From NCBI GenBank assembly GCA_030549775.1, contig CM060173.1:434001-498000 (forward strand): DNA of 64,000 bases, given 5' to 3'. Positions within the stretch are counted from its first letter, which is position 1; each line of letters begins with the position of its first letter. Shown in pieces: positions 1 to 11,215 of this stretch. Position numbers and translations under genes: made by a program. The stretch is from Tamarix chinensis (lineage: Eukaryota > Streptophyta > Magnoliopsida > Caryophyllales > Tamaricaceae). Under the pieces are notes generated by a model. It was not told the origin of the DNA, did no database searches, and saw only the letters and a program-made list of their open reading frames with translations.

Positions 1-117
1 CTAGGGTGCAACATTCATAGCGGTTGGCAGTCTAGTTCTAGCTCCAAGCTCCCTATTAGTAGGAATTTGTCTCAACCAAGTCGTAGCTTACCGGATCGAT
101 TTGAACAGGTAAGTCAC
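1..117 (+). other. Possible exon 3' end with strong splice donor
   Basis: The first 117 bases are open in frame 1 (Ser-rich, ending PSRSLPDRFEQ) and stop exactly at CAG|GTAAGT, a near-consensus plant 5' splice site. No further exon of the same gene could be recognised downstream on this strand, and the peptide is not one I can assign. It lies on the opposite strand to the VPS54 fragment, so it would be a different gene or a chance match. A second frame is also open over this stretch, which weakens the case. Confidence 0.25.
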
Positions 118-865
118 TTCTTGATTACGATTATTTGCCTATTGTATAGCATGGAGGTGCTAGATTTCTGTGAAATTTCATGATTTTTCTATTGAGGAAG
201 TTGATTATGGCATATGCAGTATAATAGTGTAATGAACTAAATGATTAGAGCATATGTCTATGTCTTTATTTATGATTAGTATTGGGTGTGAAACCCAAAA
301 AGTTTGTCCTCTCAGGTGAAAATAATGGATTGTCATTAAGCACATTGTAGACAACAGTTATTACACAAGTGAAAGCAATTAAAGGACTGAAAAGAAAATA
401 ATTTATCACTTATATTAGAATTATGCTTATGCTGTATCAGATACCGAGGGAGTAAAATCCTCCTTCTCCTAGTTTTAAATGGTAAAACAAATCTAATAAC
501 TATATTCCTGAGCTATTGATGTTAATAAGAATAACTACTTATGTCAGGTGCATTGATGATGGGCTAGTCTTTTCTGGTGGCTTGTGAGGAGAGAAATTTA
601 TGATTGAGCCTTGTGACTGCATGTGCTATGGCTTGATATTTTGTTCATACCTGAATTTTTTGGACCTTTTGCAATTTTGAAAAGCCTGGCATTTTAATTG
701 CCTACTATAATTTCAATAATTTGAACTGATAAATATTATGCCCCTTGTTATCTGCAACCAAAGATCCTGTGTTGATTGTATGATAGAATAAGGCAATCAA
801 AGCAACAAGTAACAAAGGGTTAGATTTTTGAGAAAGGGGGTGTCAGGAAGTAAGGAGGAACTTAC
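118..865. other. No gene seen
   Basis: AT-rich sequence with stops in all frames. The next VPS54 exon (the region after FQHESR) was looked for on the minus strand and not found here, so either that intron runs off the window or the VPS54 copy ends here. Confidence 0.5.
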
Positions 866-1748
866 ACGAGATTCATGCTGAAAGTCAAGAAAAGATTTAA
901 CTTGTGACTGCAGCATACCTCGGATACTATATCCCAACCTCCCACCAATCTGCTTATATCATCAAGTATAGCATCACAATCTTGATGATCTTATAAAATT
1001 TCAGAGAAATGTAAATGTAGAAGAGAGATCTTTTTTGTAACCTTCTCTGTGGCATTGATAAATTCTTGAGTAATGTGATATATGCTCAAAAACTCCTGTA
1101 GTCTCAACCTAGGATGGATAAGAGCCCATACCCCAAGGAGCTTTGCCCATCTTCCATAAGCAGCATCACAAGCTGCAAACATAGCCTCTGTGTTTTCTCT
1201 CAAAACATCAACTCTGCTAATTTTATAAAGCCAGCAAATATCAGCACCATCATGGATGATGTACATTCAGGAAATATCAGCTGTGAAAAAATTAAGGTCT
1301 AAGACAATTGTATCCAAATTTAGGATAGGTAATTAGAGAAGCTGGTGTGGTTGGAATTTTGAAGCATTAAAATGAAGCAGTCCTTAGAAAATCACATATT
1401 TATCTTCCAATGGAAGCAATTAATCTTTGGTGTAGTTTATGTACAGATAGTACACAAGATGCATGAAACCATACAACAACATAATACTAACCTAAAATTT
1501 TTGGACAAACTAGATGGACCGGATGCTTCATTTGACTTCCCTAGCAAATATGGGACTTTGGCAGCATTTTTTAGAGCAAGATATGGCAGTAGAGAGTTAC
1601 TCTGGGTGTTTCTCTCTTCAGCTAATTCTGCAGCCGCAACACCATGTACGATAGCAGCAGAAACTAAATCAGCTACATAGTAACCATCTAGGTTAGACAT
1701 AATCCACTCAATGGACTTCTTAACCTCTACTACTCACATCAAATGTGC
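866..1748 (-). pseudogene. VPS54: VPS54 fragment, three exons, one in-frame stop
   Basis: Three minus-strand exons match the middle of plant VPS54, the GARP tethering-complex subunit for endosome-to-Golgi retrograde transport. Exon a (1748..1492) encodes HLM, a stop, then VVEVKKSIEWIMSNLDGYY and runs to KNF; exon b (1213..1042) includes DVLRENTEAMFAACDAAYG, GRWAKLLGV, HPRLRLQEF and ends FINATEK; exon c (949..866) includes IGGRLGYSIRG and ends FLDFQHESR. Junctions are clean: acceptors TGCAG|G, AGCAG|A, AGCAG|A; donors TTTAG|GTTAGT, AAG|GTTACA, CGT|GTAAGT; introns 278 and 92 bp. The TGA at 1736..1734 stands where I recall plant homologues having Arg, so a CGA-to-TGA change is likely. Exons further 5' and 3' are not seen and a transposon starts about 300 bp away. 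I read it as a truncated pseudogene; a surviving allele with huge introns is the alternative. Confidence 0.8.
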
Positions 1749-2330
1749 CTGCATTCACTAAAAAAAATAAATTACATCATACTTAATCAATAAAAGTATT
1801 TGTCCAGATAGTTTCAGGCAAAAATAAGCAGAAAAGAGATACACATAATCTATGTAAAATAAGTATAATAATGTAATTACCCTCATAAAGTATAATTTCC
1901 TCATAAAGAAACATTTATTCATAAAGTATAATTGCCTTATAAAGTCATTCATACATGAGTTGTCTATCATTCACATCTTTTAATTACTTTGGGGTCCATA
2001 TAAGTCACTCAAAATCTTCTCATCCAATTTTTTTCATCATATTCATGTAGCTAATTAACTCCTTTTCAATGTATGAAGGCTGATAGTGAGGAATCAAATC
2101 CTAGGTCAAGATTAGGGTTCCAACATTGGAGAAATCTGCCAACAACCCATCATGTTGATACAAATGATACTATGGAATCCGAAGAAAATAATGAAGCAAG
2201 TATTCTTTTCTTAAGATCTATTGCACTATTTGGCTACGTAATTGTTATAATAGGTATGTATGCTTAATTTTCTTATACTTTTTTTTTCTTGATCATGTTA
2301 TATTAGACTAACTCAATTGAGGAGTAGGAC
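1749..2330. other. Spacer between VPS54 fragment and transposon
   Basis: No gene recognised. Around 1877-1945 a short motif (CATAAAGTATAATT and variants) recurs about three times. The left boundary of the Harbinger element should lie here or just upstream, but no copy of its right terminal repeat could be found. Confidence 0.4.
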
Positions 2331-2339
2331 AAAATAAGA

Positions 2340-3557
2340 AGATGGGCAGTAGCATGTGTGGTCACATGTGGAGCATATGCTGCTAGTTTATTATCTTTGG
2401 TTTGTCCTAATAATTATTTTGATAGAGATATTTTTCAGTTGGGAGATTATAAGAGACGAGCTTTTTTAGATCGACTTACATTGGAAAAAGATGAGGATTG
2501 CCATAACTAGTTGAGGATGGGAAAGGATGCTTTTGCTAGAATTGTATCAATATTGAGGGATTCTGGAAGATTGAGTGATATTCATTCTAGCTGCGTAGAG
2601 GAGAGAGTAGCCATGTTTCTCAATATTATAGGTCATAATAGGAGAAATTGGTCGGTAAAATTAGACTTCTAGCGATCCGGTGAAATAGTAAGTCGATATT
2701 TTCACCAAGTGTTGGATGCTATCATTTCTTTAGAGGATGTCTTATTGCAACAACCCGATGGATCTCACTGCCCTCTTGAAATATCAAATAGATCAAAATT
2801 TAGCCATACTTTAAGGAAATTGTCATAATCTTATCAAATAAATGACTAAGTATACATTAGAACTTGAATTTTTTTAATAAATTTTTTTAACATTTTCACA
2901 CAGGATTGTGTTGGTGCAAGTACCAAATAATGTGGTACAAAGATATCGTGGCAAAAAGGATTTACCGACCCAAAATGTGTTAGCTTCTTGCTCTTTTGAC
3001 TTAAAGTTTTTATATGTGTTGTCGGGATGGGAAGGGTCGGCATCTGATTCAAGGATACTAAACAATGCTTTATCTAGAGACATGGACATATTGGTAGTGC
3101 CATCAGGTAAATTTTACTTAAGCGATGCGGGTTTTCAGTTGAAGACTGGATTTATTACACCATATCGAGGTACTCGATACCATCTCAAGGAATATAACAT
3201 CCAATGTCCTTAGAATGCAAAGGAGCTTTTCAATCCAAGGCATGCTTCCTTAAGAAACGTTATTGAGAGGGCATTTGGTATCTGAAAAAACGTTTTCCAA
3301 TATTAGGAAGTGGAACTGAACCATTCTATCCTGTTCAAACTCAAGCAGACATGGTTTTAGCAGGATTCATTTTACATAACTATCTCATGGGAGAAGGTCG
3401 AGATGAAAGATTAATTTTAGAGGTTGATAGTGAGATCAGAATTCTTAACAACCAAATAGATGTTGCGCCATCAAGTTTAGTAGAAGAGTGTCAAGAAGCC
3501 AAGCAATTAAGAGATGTAATTACAAGTTTAATGTGGAGAGATAGTTTAAATAGTTAA
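2340..3557 (+). pseudogene. HARBI1-like Harbinger transposase
   Basis: This would be the nuclease that cuts and joins Harbinger ends. N-terminal part at about 2450-2830: GKDAFARIVSILRDSG, CVEERVAMFLNIIGHNRRNW, RSGEIVSRYFHQVL. After an intron ending CACAG at 2903 the second exon has VQVPNNVVQRYRGKK, GWEGSASDSRIL, KFYLSDAGF, PYRGTRYHLKE, RHASLRNVIERAFG and a C-terminal GFILHNYL. The second catalytic Asp (SASDSR) and the Glu (NVIERAFG) are present. The first, normally in a GAxDGTH block, is missing where DCVGA runs straight into the VQVPNN segment at 2904-2925. In-frame stops: TAG in the N-terminal part, TAG at 3211-3213, and TGA for the Trp/Val after RAFGI near 3283. Family assignment is firm; activity is not possible. 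Confidence 0.85.
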
Positions 3558-3728
3558 TGGTAGAGATATTATTATTGTTAAATTCATGTAGAAAAAAATT
3601 GTATTCAACGAGTATTCTAAATGAAAATGTACTTGACATTAAAATTCTTGTATAAGTTTTTATATTATTTATGTTATTGATTGTATAATAAGTTATGATT
3701 TTAGGATGGTTTACAATTTTTTGTGCAG

Positions 3729-4660
3729 GAACCCATTGGTGGTGACACACCATCAAATGAGAAGAATAATTTAACTTGGGATGAAGACATGGATACATAT
3801 CTGATAGATTTATTGACTGATCAGATGCACCTAGGTCAGAAAATAGGTGGTTCATTTTCAAGAACAACATATACTAATGTTGCTAAAGGAGTTAGTGCTC
3901 AGTTTGGGCTTAGTTGTTCGGTTAGCCATATAAAGAACCGAATCAATACCCTAAAAAATACTTATGCCTTGGCATCTATGGTCTTGCAAGTGAGTGGGTT
4001 TGGTTTTAATCAATCTACCCAAATGGTGGAAGCTGATGCAATAGTTTGGGAAAGGTTTATATTGGTAAGTCTTAAACCTTCTTATTCTTATTATCATTGA
4101 TAATTATTATTGTTTCTAAATTTATGTAATTAATATTTTTTTTACAGGCTCATCCTGATGCCAAACCGCTTCGCTATAAGTCTATTCAAAATTATCATAG
4201 GCTAGATATTTTATTTGGCAAGGACCGAGCAACTAGAAATTTATCCATTGGTCCGAAAGAAAGACATTTGCGCAAAGAGAAGTAAGAACATGAAGAAACA
4301 ACATCTAATGATCGAAGCACTGAGCAAGAACAATACAATGAAGTAACTTCTCATTTAGCCAGTGCAGCTGTATCAAGAGCCACAAAGAAAAGAAAGCTGA
4401 GAGGTTATGTGTCAAAAGAGATAAAGGCTCTAAAATAAGGATGGATGTAGTTGTAGCAGCTCTAGATAGAGGAAATCCATGTAATTTTACTGAATCTAAG
4501 TTGTATTCTGAGCTTAAAAAGGTGGAAAGGTTGAAAAAAGTTCTAGCCATAGAAATATATATCAAGCTTGTAGCAAATATCAATGCCGCTTGTAGTAAAT
4601 ATCAATGCCGCTCGTACATTTCTTGGTCTTCCATTCGAGGATAGAGCCATATGGTTATGT
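3729..4660 (+). pseudogene. Harbinger Myb/SANT-like partner protein
   Basis: In Harbinger transposition the Myb-like partner binds the transposase and element ends and helps nuclear import. Exon 1 (3729-4064) begins after a TGCAG acceptor and holds the Myb/SANT-like domain: LTWDEDMDTYLIDLL, then KNRINTLKNTYALAS and EADAIVWERFIL. The donor is TTG|GTAAGT and the next acceptor TTTACAG at 4147 restores the frame as FILAHPDAKPLRYKSIQNY. The reading stops at TAA 4283-4285, and a further stop precedes VVAALDRGNP. The last recognisable piece (about 4590-4650) is the usual end region, a LPFEDRA-like motif in another frame. It lies about 170 bp downstream of the transposase. Confidence 0.8.
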
Positions 4661-6003
4661 GTGGAGTTCGGTTCTAATATTTTTGATGATCCTAATGTAC
4701 CTTTCTGACTTGTTTGATTAGTAACTAGTAACTATGAATTGATCATGCACATTGTTTTTTTTTAGATCTTGATATATACATTGGTAAGTAAAGTATGATG
4801 GCTTGTTTTATTTCATTTTTTCTTACTGTATCTTTTATTAGTAGAAAGTTTAGAATGTTATTAATATTTTATAAATATTTTTAAAAAAATTATGATTAGT
4901 TATGCATGTAATATTTTAGAATTTTTTTAAAATTTGGTATTAGTAATGAGTTCATACAATAGTTATAATTACTCTTCCCCATCTTCTACAATATTTAAGG
5001 AGGCATTTTTTAGCTTTTTGTCCATAGTATGTATGATATTATTAGTAACATTGACTTGGATGAAAAGAAAGAATGTGTAAATCTGATAAAAAAAGTTAAA
5101 CCAATTTTTTTTGTTAGATACGAATATAAAAAAAAATATCAATTAGATTTTAGTATGGATATGGATAAGAAATTTTTAAATTTTTATTCACTTTTATATC
5201 CGTATTAGTACTCGGATTCATTTATCCGATATAAAATTATATTTTTATTCTTATTTATATAATTTGACATATATATTTTCTAAGGCTAAAAGTGAATACA
5301 TAATTAAATTTTAATAATCTAATCATATAATTATAACATTAAATAAATTTTATTTTAAATTTGATGAGTTTTAATCAAAATCCATTAGGTTTTATCTGAT
5401 GGATATATAAACGGATATTGATAAATAGACATAATTATAGATATAGAGGGAAAAAAATACTCACGGGATTTGGATACGGATATTGGTATACATTTTCTTA
5501 TTAGGTTTGGGTAACAGATAAGGGGTACCCGATACGTTGCTGTCCCTAATTAATATTTTACAGAACAAACAAGTGTACTAGTAAGAAGCTATGTTTTTCC
5601 TTTTTTATGTTTGTTGTAGCATGTTTTAAATGGAAAGGAATATAAAATATTTTTTATTTTTTTAGATTTTTTTGAATTTTTTTGTAAGTTATTCATGTAA
5701 TATTTTAGAATAGTTCTATAAAAAAATGAATTAGTATTGATTTTATGGAATTTTTATAATTTGTTTTAGAAATTTTATGTAATTTTTTTATGTATTAATA
5801 TAATATTTTAATTTTAATTAAATATATAAAAATATTTAAATAATAACATTTAATTTTTCTTAGAATTTTCTTTCTATATACCAAACACTAAAAACATTTT
5901 CCAAGAATTTAATTTTCCACAAAATTTTCTTCAACAACTAAACAAAGGAAAGACAATTAATTTCTTTGATTTTCTTTCCTCTACATTTTCCTTTCCACTA
6001 AAT
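4661..6003. other. AT-rich 3' part of Harbinger element
   Basis: No reading frame of note. Around 5490-5550 the sequence GGGTACCCGATACG and the end CTGTCCCTAATT resemble the edge of a small hAT-type MITE, but no second end was identified. Confidence 0.35.
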
Positions 6004-6029
6004 TTTCTTCAAACCAAATAGGGCCTAAG
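6004..6029. repeat. Candidate right terminal repeat plus TAA target site
   Basis: The complement reads GGCCCTATTTGGTTTGAAG, a Harbinger-type terminal repeat, and TAA follows immediately. No partner copy was found on the left, so this rests on one end only. Confidence 0.5.
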
Positions 6030-6560
6030 AGAATTATATAGATACATGACAAATCTAAAAAATAGGATTATATTTTGAGTTGAGTATGTTTAAAGCAGTA
6101 GACACTATATTCTTTCTTATGTATCAATGGTTTTACTTTTCCTAGTAACATATTTAAGCTGTATATCCATTTCAAAGTTATGGAACAGTGAAGGCATAAA
6201 ATATTGGAATGAAAACATTTTGAAAGGCTAATAATACTATTATGCTAAGTTAGCAAAGAACAATGGCCATAGTTTTGCCGAAGCATCCTTGAGGTGTTGT
6301 CATCATCATGAATTCCATCACATATAATCATTAAAATTGATGCTTGCTTTTTTGAATGCTATAAAGATCCTAACTTTTAAACCTTAAAGATATATAGAGT
6401 TTTTTTTTATTAAAAAAATGCAGCGGAGCTCCTCATTGTCTTCTTTTCTCTTTATGGGGTGGAGAAGGGGTTTAGTATGCTAGATGTTTTTCCGGTAACC
6501 ATTTGAAGATTATGCTTTCATACCTAGAAGCTACGTTCTCTCTTAAAAATTCTACATAGC

Positions 6561-6620
6561 TATCTCCAAACTCCTAAATTTTTATCTCCAAACTCCTAAA
6601 TTTTTATCTCCAAACTCCTA
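6561..6620. repeat. 22-bp tandem repeat, about 2.7 copies
   Basis: The unit TATCTCCAAACTCCTAAATT plus TT occurs at 6561-6582 and 6583-6604, then a partial third copy to 6620. The copies are identical over their shared length, so the expansion is recent. Confidence 0.85.
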
Positions 6621-8680
6621 TGAATTTTAAAATCATGTCTATATATGACTGTTGTATGCATACAACTGTATCATATGCCTAAAATTTAGTGAATTTTTTT
6701 AACTAAAGAACATCAAACTACTATAATAAACAAAAAAATAAATAAATATTTAAAACAAAATGATAACAACCATTTTTGCAATCATGTTTTTGTATAACTA
6801 TACAATAAAAATGATAATAACAATAGTAAAAAATGAATAGCTGAGGAATTATTATAAAGAACGAAGTAATATAAAACAATTTTGAAAACTACTTGCCCCC
6901 AAAATTTCCCTTAACAAAGATGACATAATCTCCCTAGTAACAATCATCATCATACACACACTTATTTAGCTGAGATCATCGTATCTTCTATTTCAAGCTA
7001 ATGACCTTATAAGTCCTAAGCATATAACAACAATACTATTGTATAATATAATCCTAAGGATCATATAAGCAAAATTAACCAACATCTACGATGCAATATA
7101 TATATACCAAAAAATTGATTACAACAAAAAAACTAACTAAAAGAAATTAAACTACAATAATAATTTTAGTTACAACAAAGCAATGATAAAAATAACATAG
7201 TGATAATTTCTTCTCTCGAAAAAATGTAATCAAAGCATGTTTTTTTCACCATAGGTAAAACACGTCAAAACTATCACTATATAGCACAAAGTCAACTAAT
7301 TAAAGATATCAAATATAAAAATAACTTAACTAATCATCATATACCAAAAAACATTAACTAATGAAAATGAAAAAACTACTATAATAAGAACCTTGATAGT
7401 ACATTACCTTAGCTGCCACTTTGTATATCAGGATCACAACTTTATAACCCCTAAAAAAACTACTATAATAAAATACTAAACCAAAAAGAATGATAAAGAT
7501 GAACCATCATCACAAAGATTCTACCAAATATTAAGATAAACTATATTATTTGGTAAGATGCCAGATTAGACGAATAAAACACCCACAAATCCAATTAATT
7601 ATTCACATTGACACCAAATCTAGAATACCAGACTAAGATAAACTAAATAAAAATATGATAATAATCATTCTTAACTCAAAGACCCTTATTGAACATCCAC
7701 TATAATTCTTAAACAATGGCTTCTGTTTCATTAATGACCCAATTACTAAAAAATTGTCCATCAATGCTATTTTGGCCTTCTAATCCTTTGACTTCTGAAA
7801 TTAGTTTCATAATATAATAGTAGCTAACTAGTCTAATGGGATTAATTTAAAAAATAAACATCTATGAAAACTCTACTTACTGTTAGAAGAAATCACTAAA
7901 AAAATACACTTAATATCAAAAGAAAGCATTACCTTTATACTATCTAGTTTGATCTTATCAACCTTAGATAGAAGAACCCATATTCTAGTATGTGTAATAG
8001 AAAAAATAATGTTGTGAATGTAGGATATTGATCTAAACCTTTTAATCAATTTGACAAAATAAAATTAAATAATCAATTCATTAATATATCTATTCAAGTC
8101 TTACAATGTAAGATTGATTAACTTTGTTAACAAATAACTCATTTCTTGGCTTTGAAGAGTTTCATAGCCACAAGTTTCCCTATAACACTTGCAACCATGA
8201 AGATATATAAACACATCATCATATCAGCACCATATAAAATGATAGATAACAATTGTACCAATGAAAAATGCAAGAGAAAGGGCTTACCTTTATTATTTGG
8301 TGTGATATTTTTCTTTTCTTCTGATATGATATGATATGTTATTGTTTATTTGATACTTATATTAACTATTATTTTTATATTTCTATTATTTCATATCCAA
8401 CTCATTTTGACAAGTTGACTAAGTCTATTAGGTTCGGTGAATAGAACGATTAATTTTTAGGTAGCTGCTTATCATGATATTTTTGTAATGCAATGACATC
8501 CTGTAGCTCTTTTGTAATATATTTATATTTGATCAAATATTTTGTTGTATCAGACATTTAATAAAAACTATTTGTATAAATATTTAGTTAAATGTTTGTA
8601 GGCATGTATTTAGAAAATTATATCCATGTGTTAAAATGAATATATATGGATACTAGTACATGGATTAAGAAGATTAAAAT

Positions 8681-8682
<2 letters not shown>

Positions 8683-8723
<41 letters not shown>
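8683..8723. repeat. (AT)n microsatellite
   Basis: About 20 uninterrupted AT dinucleotides. Confidence 0.95.
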
Positions 8724-8725
<2 letters not shown>

Positions 8726-8779
8726 AGTACGGGGTTTGAGAAGAATGTTGAAATGCCAATTATATTCTTAAATATATAA

Positions 8780-9245
8780 TTATAGCATTTGTAACCAATA
8801 AATTATATCGCTAATAATAAATGGATTTTAGTAGTGAAGGAAAAATCAGTCGGTATTGATGTGATCATTTTTATTTATTTAATTATAAAAAAATTAATCG
8901 CTAATATTATTTACGATGGTGTATTTTTTTCGTCACTATTGTTTATAATGGCTAACATTATATGTTGTCGCTATTGCTTATAGCGGCCAAGATTATACGT
9001 TGTCGCTATCACTTTAGCGACCAACGTTATATGTCGTTGTTATTACTTTAGTTACCAACATTATATGCCGCCACTATTGCTTTAGCGACCAAAAAATTTT
9101 GATTGGTTGTTAAAGCCTTTAGTAAGGGAGTAATAACGACCACTAACGACCAACAATTTGTTTGGTCGTTATTGACATTAGCGACCAAAATTTGTTCATT
9201 AATGACAAAATTTGTTGGTTGTTTAAATCCTAGTTTTCTGTAGTA
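8780..9245. mobile_element. CACTA-type terminal region with subterminal repeats
   Basis: From about 8950 to 9190 the motif TTTAGCGACCAA and close variants recur at least six times, in places as the reverse complement (TTGGTCGTTA). The block ends CCTAGTTTTCTGTAGTA, the complement of a CACTA-like tip (TACTACAGAAAAC). Another TAGTAGTG tip occurs near 8830-8836. Repeated short motifs beside a CACTA tip are how EnSpm/CACTA transposases recognise their ends. No transposase is present, so this is a non-autonomous copy or a fragment. Confidence 0.55.
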
Positions 9246-9270
9246 AAAATATACAATAATCATGGGATAA

Positions 9271-9311
9271 TACACACACACACACACACATACACACACA
9301 CACACACACAA
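9271..9311. repeat. (AC)n microsatellite
   Basis: Two runs of AC/CA interrupted once by a T. It explains a spurious cysteine/valine-repeat ORF on the minus strand. Confidence 0.95.
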
Positions 9312-9640
9312 CATTAAAGTCTCATGCTAAGCAACCAATCATACTTAACCAATTCACATCATCTCAAAATATACAATATCTATATCAAAATCCTTAACCA
9401 AAACTGACTAATTAATCCAATTCTAAATATCAATGTAGGGCACTAAGGTGACTACCGAACCAATCATCAAACCAAGTAGTACACAGAGGCAACTACCAAA
9501 CCACAACCACAACAATACATTTTTATTCTTATACAGTGGCTAATTCCATTCTTAATTACTCGAGGGGGATGCAATCAACCTAGGAGCGCTAAGGTACACT
9601 AGGTCATATTAGCGCTAAGGACACTGTAGTACGGTTGGTC
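9312..9640 (-). mobile_element. Old minus-strand long LTR, left fragment
   Basis: No coding potential. With the segment after 14846 this appears to be the host into which the solo LTR at 9646-14841 inserted, since the 5-bp target ATACT is repeated on both sides. Its own outer end is missing, cut near the microsatellite. Confidence 0.45.
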
Positions 9641-9645
9641 ATACT
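9641..9645. repeat. Target site duplication ATACT (left)
   Basis: Identical to 14842-14846, immediately outside the TG...CA ends of the solo LTR. Confidence 0.9.
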
Positions 9646-9959
9646 TGTAATTTCCCAAAATTTTAAAAGCCTATAATTTAATAAATAAATTTTATTTGAG
9701 ATAAATTAGCCTTTAAATCTATTTAATTTAATTATTTTATGGATTTTTGAATATATAAAATTGGGTATAAATATTTAATAAATTAAAATAAATATTTTGT
9801 TATTTTATCACACTCTTATTATTTAAATAATTTTTCAAACCATTATTTTACTAAAAGTATCCTTTTTAAACCCTTATATTTTAATTATATTAAATTAAAC
9901 TATTAAATAAATTTATTACCCAAAAATATTCTATTTTATTATTTTATGAATTAATTTAT

Positions 9960-11215
9960 TTTATTTTATTCCGTTTTTCCTTTTCTTTTTCCTTTTTCCC
10001 TTTTCTTCTCCTTTTTTCTCTTTTCTTTCTTCTCCTTTTTTTCTTTCCTTGGGCCGCTGGCTGGCCCGCCCTGCCCCTTCCTCTCCTATGCATTGGACCG
10101 CTGGCACATCTCTCTTCCCCTTCCCCTCCTTCTCCTACGTTGTGCCCGACCTGCGTCTTGTTTTTTCTTTCTTTCCCTTTCTTCCTCGACTGGCCCGACC
10201 CGCGTTCTTTCCCCCTTCAGCCGGCCTGCACGCCCATCGCGCCCAGCCTTCCCCCTCCCCTTCTTCTTTCTTTCTTCTTCTTCCTTTTCCCTAGCAAAAA
10301 TCCCGACACCTCGCCATCTCCGCCACCCTACCTGCAACCCCCTCTCCCCTATTGATCTCCCTAACTCACTTTCTCTCTCTGTCCTGCCATTTCTCTATCC
10401 CATCCCGGCCCCACCATCCCTCTCTTCCTTCCCCATGCCCTACCATATCTCTTCTCCCTCTCCCTGCAACTCCCATTTCCCCACCACCCTACCGCCACCC
10501 CTCGAGCTCCCTATCCCCTCCCTTCTCTTCCTCTTCTTTTTCTTCCTCCTTCCCTGCCTCGTTCTATATTTTTTTTGAACTCCCATGCCTTGCCCGACCT
10601 TCTTTTCTCTCCCTTTCTCCTCCTTCCCTCACCCTCCTTATTTTGCTTCACTGCCACCGTTATGCCGCTGCTGTCGCCTCAATAGCGACCTACACCACCC
10701 TTGCCACCCTCTACCTCACCCCTAAACCATCACAACACCCATTGAGCCACCTCGCAGCCTCCTTCTTCCTCCCCTCTTCTTTTTCTCTTATTTCCCTCCC
10801 TTCTTGGCAGCCACCCTGCACAACCTCAATCCGCCGCCATTCCGCAACCTCTACCGCCACCAAACCAATCCCTGCAACCCCTTCTACCACCCCCAAACCT
10901 CCTTTGGCCGAAACCACCATCTGCAGGCCTTCATTTTCCCTCTCCCTTTTCCTTCCTCCTCAGCCCTCCATCTCAATCCACCTCGGCAGCCTCCTTTCAC
11001 GGCCTCGCTACCGCTGCCCTTAGCTGCTGTCAACCTATCCCCGACCACCACCTACATCCCCTCTCCACCTCTACACCCTTCCCTTGCCCTAAATCCTCCC
11101 CTAACCACCTTCTTTCCTAGCCCCAAACCACTAACCCGAAAATAGCCTATTTCTCCTCTTTTCACCACCTGCGAGCCCCTCCTCCTCATTTCCTTGCATG
11201 CAGCTCATGTTGTAT
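9960..11215 (+). other. Polypyrimidine tract inside the solo LTR
   Basis: About 1.2 kb is strongly C+T biased on this strand, with runs of CTTTTCTTCC and CCCTC types. It creates long low-complexity ORFs (Pro/Ser/Leu/Phe rich) in all forward frames. These have no domain and I do not treat them as genes. The same strand-biased block recurs in the other LTR copies (36180-36430 here, and as polypurine in the minus-strand copies). Confidence 0.8.

Larger units (their letters stand above)
2073..6026 (+). mobile_element. PIF/Harbinger (Pong-like) DNA transposon, decayed
   Basis: The element carries the two genes typical of plant PIF/Harbinger transposons in the same order and strand: a HARBI1-type DDE transposase (about 2340-3557) and a Myb/SANT-like DNA-binding protein (3729-4660). 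The right end is probably 6026, where the sequence ends ACCAAATAGGGCC followed by TAA, fitting the GGGCC...TTTGG inverted repeats and TAA/TTA target site of this superfamily. The left inverted repeat was not found, so 2073 is only a minimum. Both genes contain stops and are dead. The 1.3 kb between the Myb gene and the right end is AT-rich. Confidence 0.75.
6030..8779. other. AT-rich DNA without recognisable genes
   Basis: About 2.7 kb of A/T-rich sequence with dense stops. No protein motif, RNA gene or clear terminal repeat was seen, apart from the short tandem repeats listed separately. Confidence 0.5.

Noticed and set aside
9048..9314. Minus-strand ORF starting MLCVCVCV
   Set aside because: It crosses the (AC)n microsatellite and the CACTA subterminal repeats.
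10049..11145. Several forward ORFs of 70-223 codons, Pro/Ser/Leu/Phe rich
   Set aside because: They lie in a polypyrimidine tract inside a solo LTR, overlap in all frames and have no domain.
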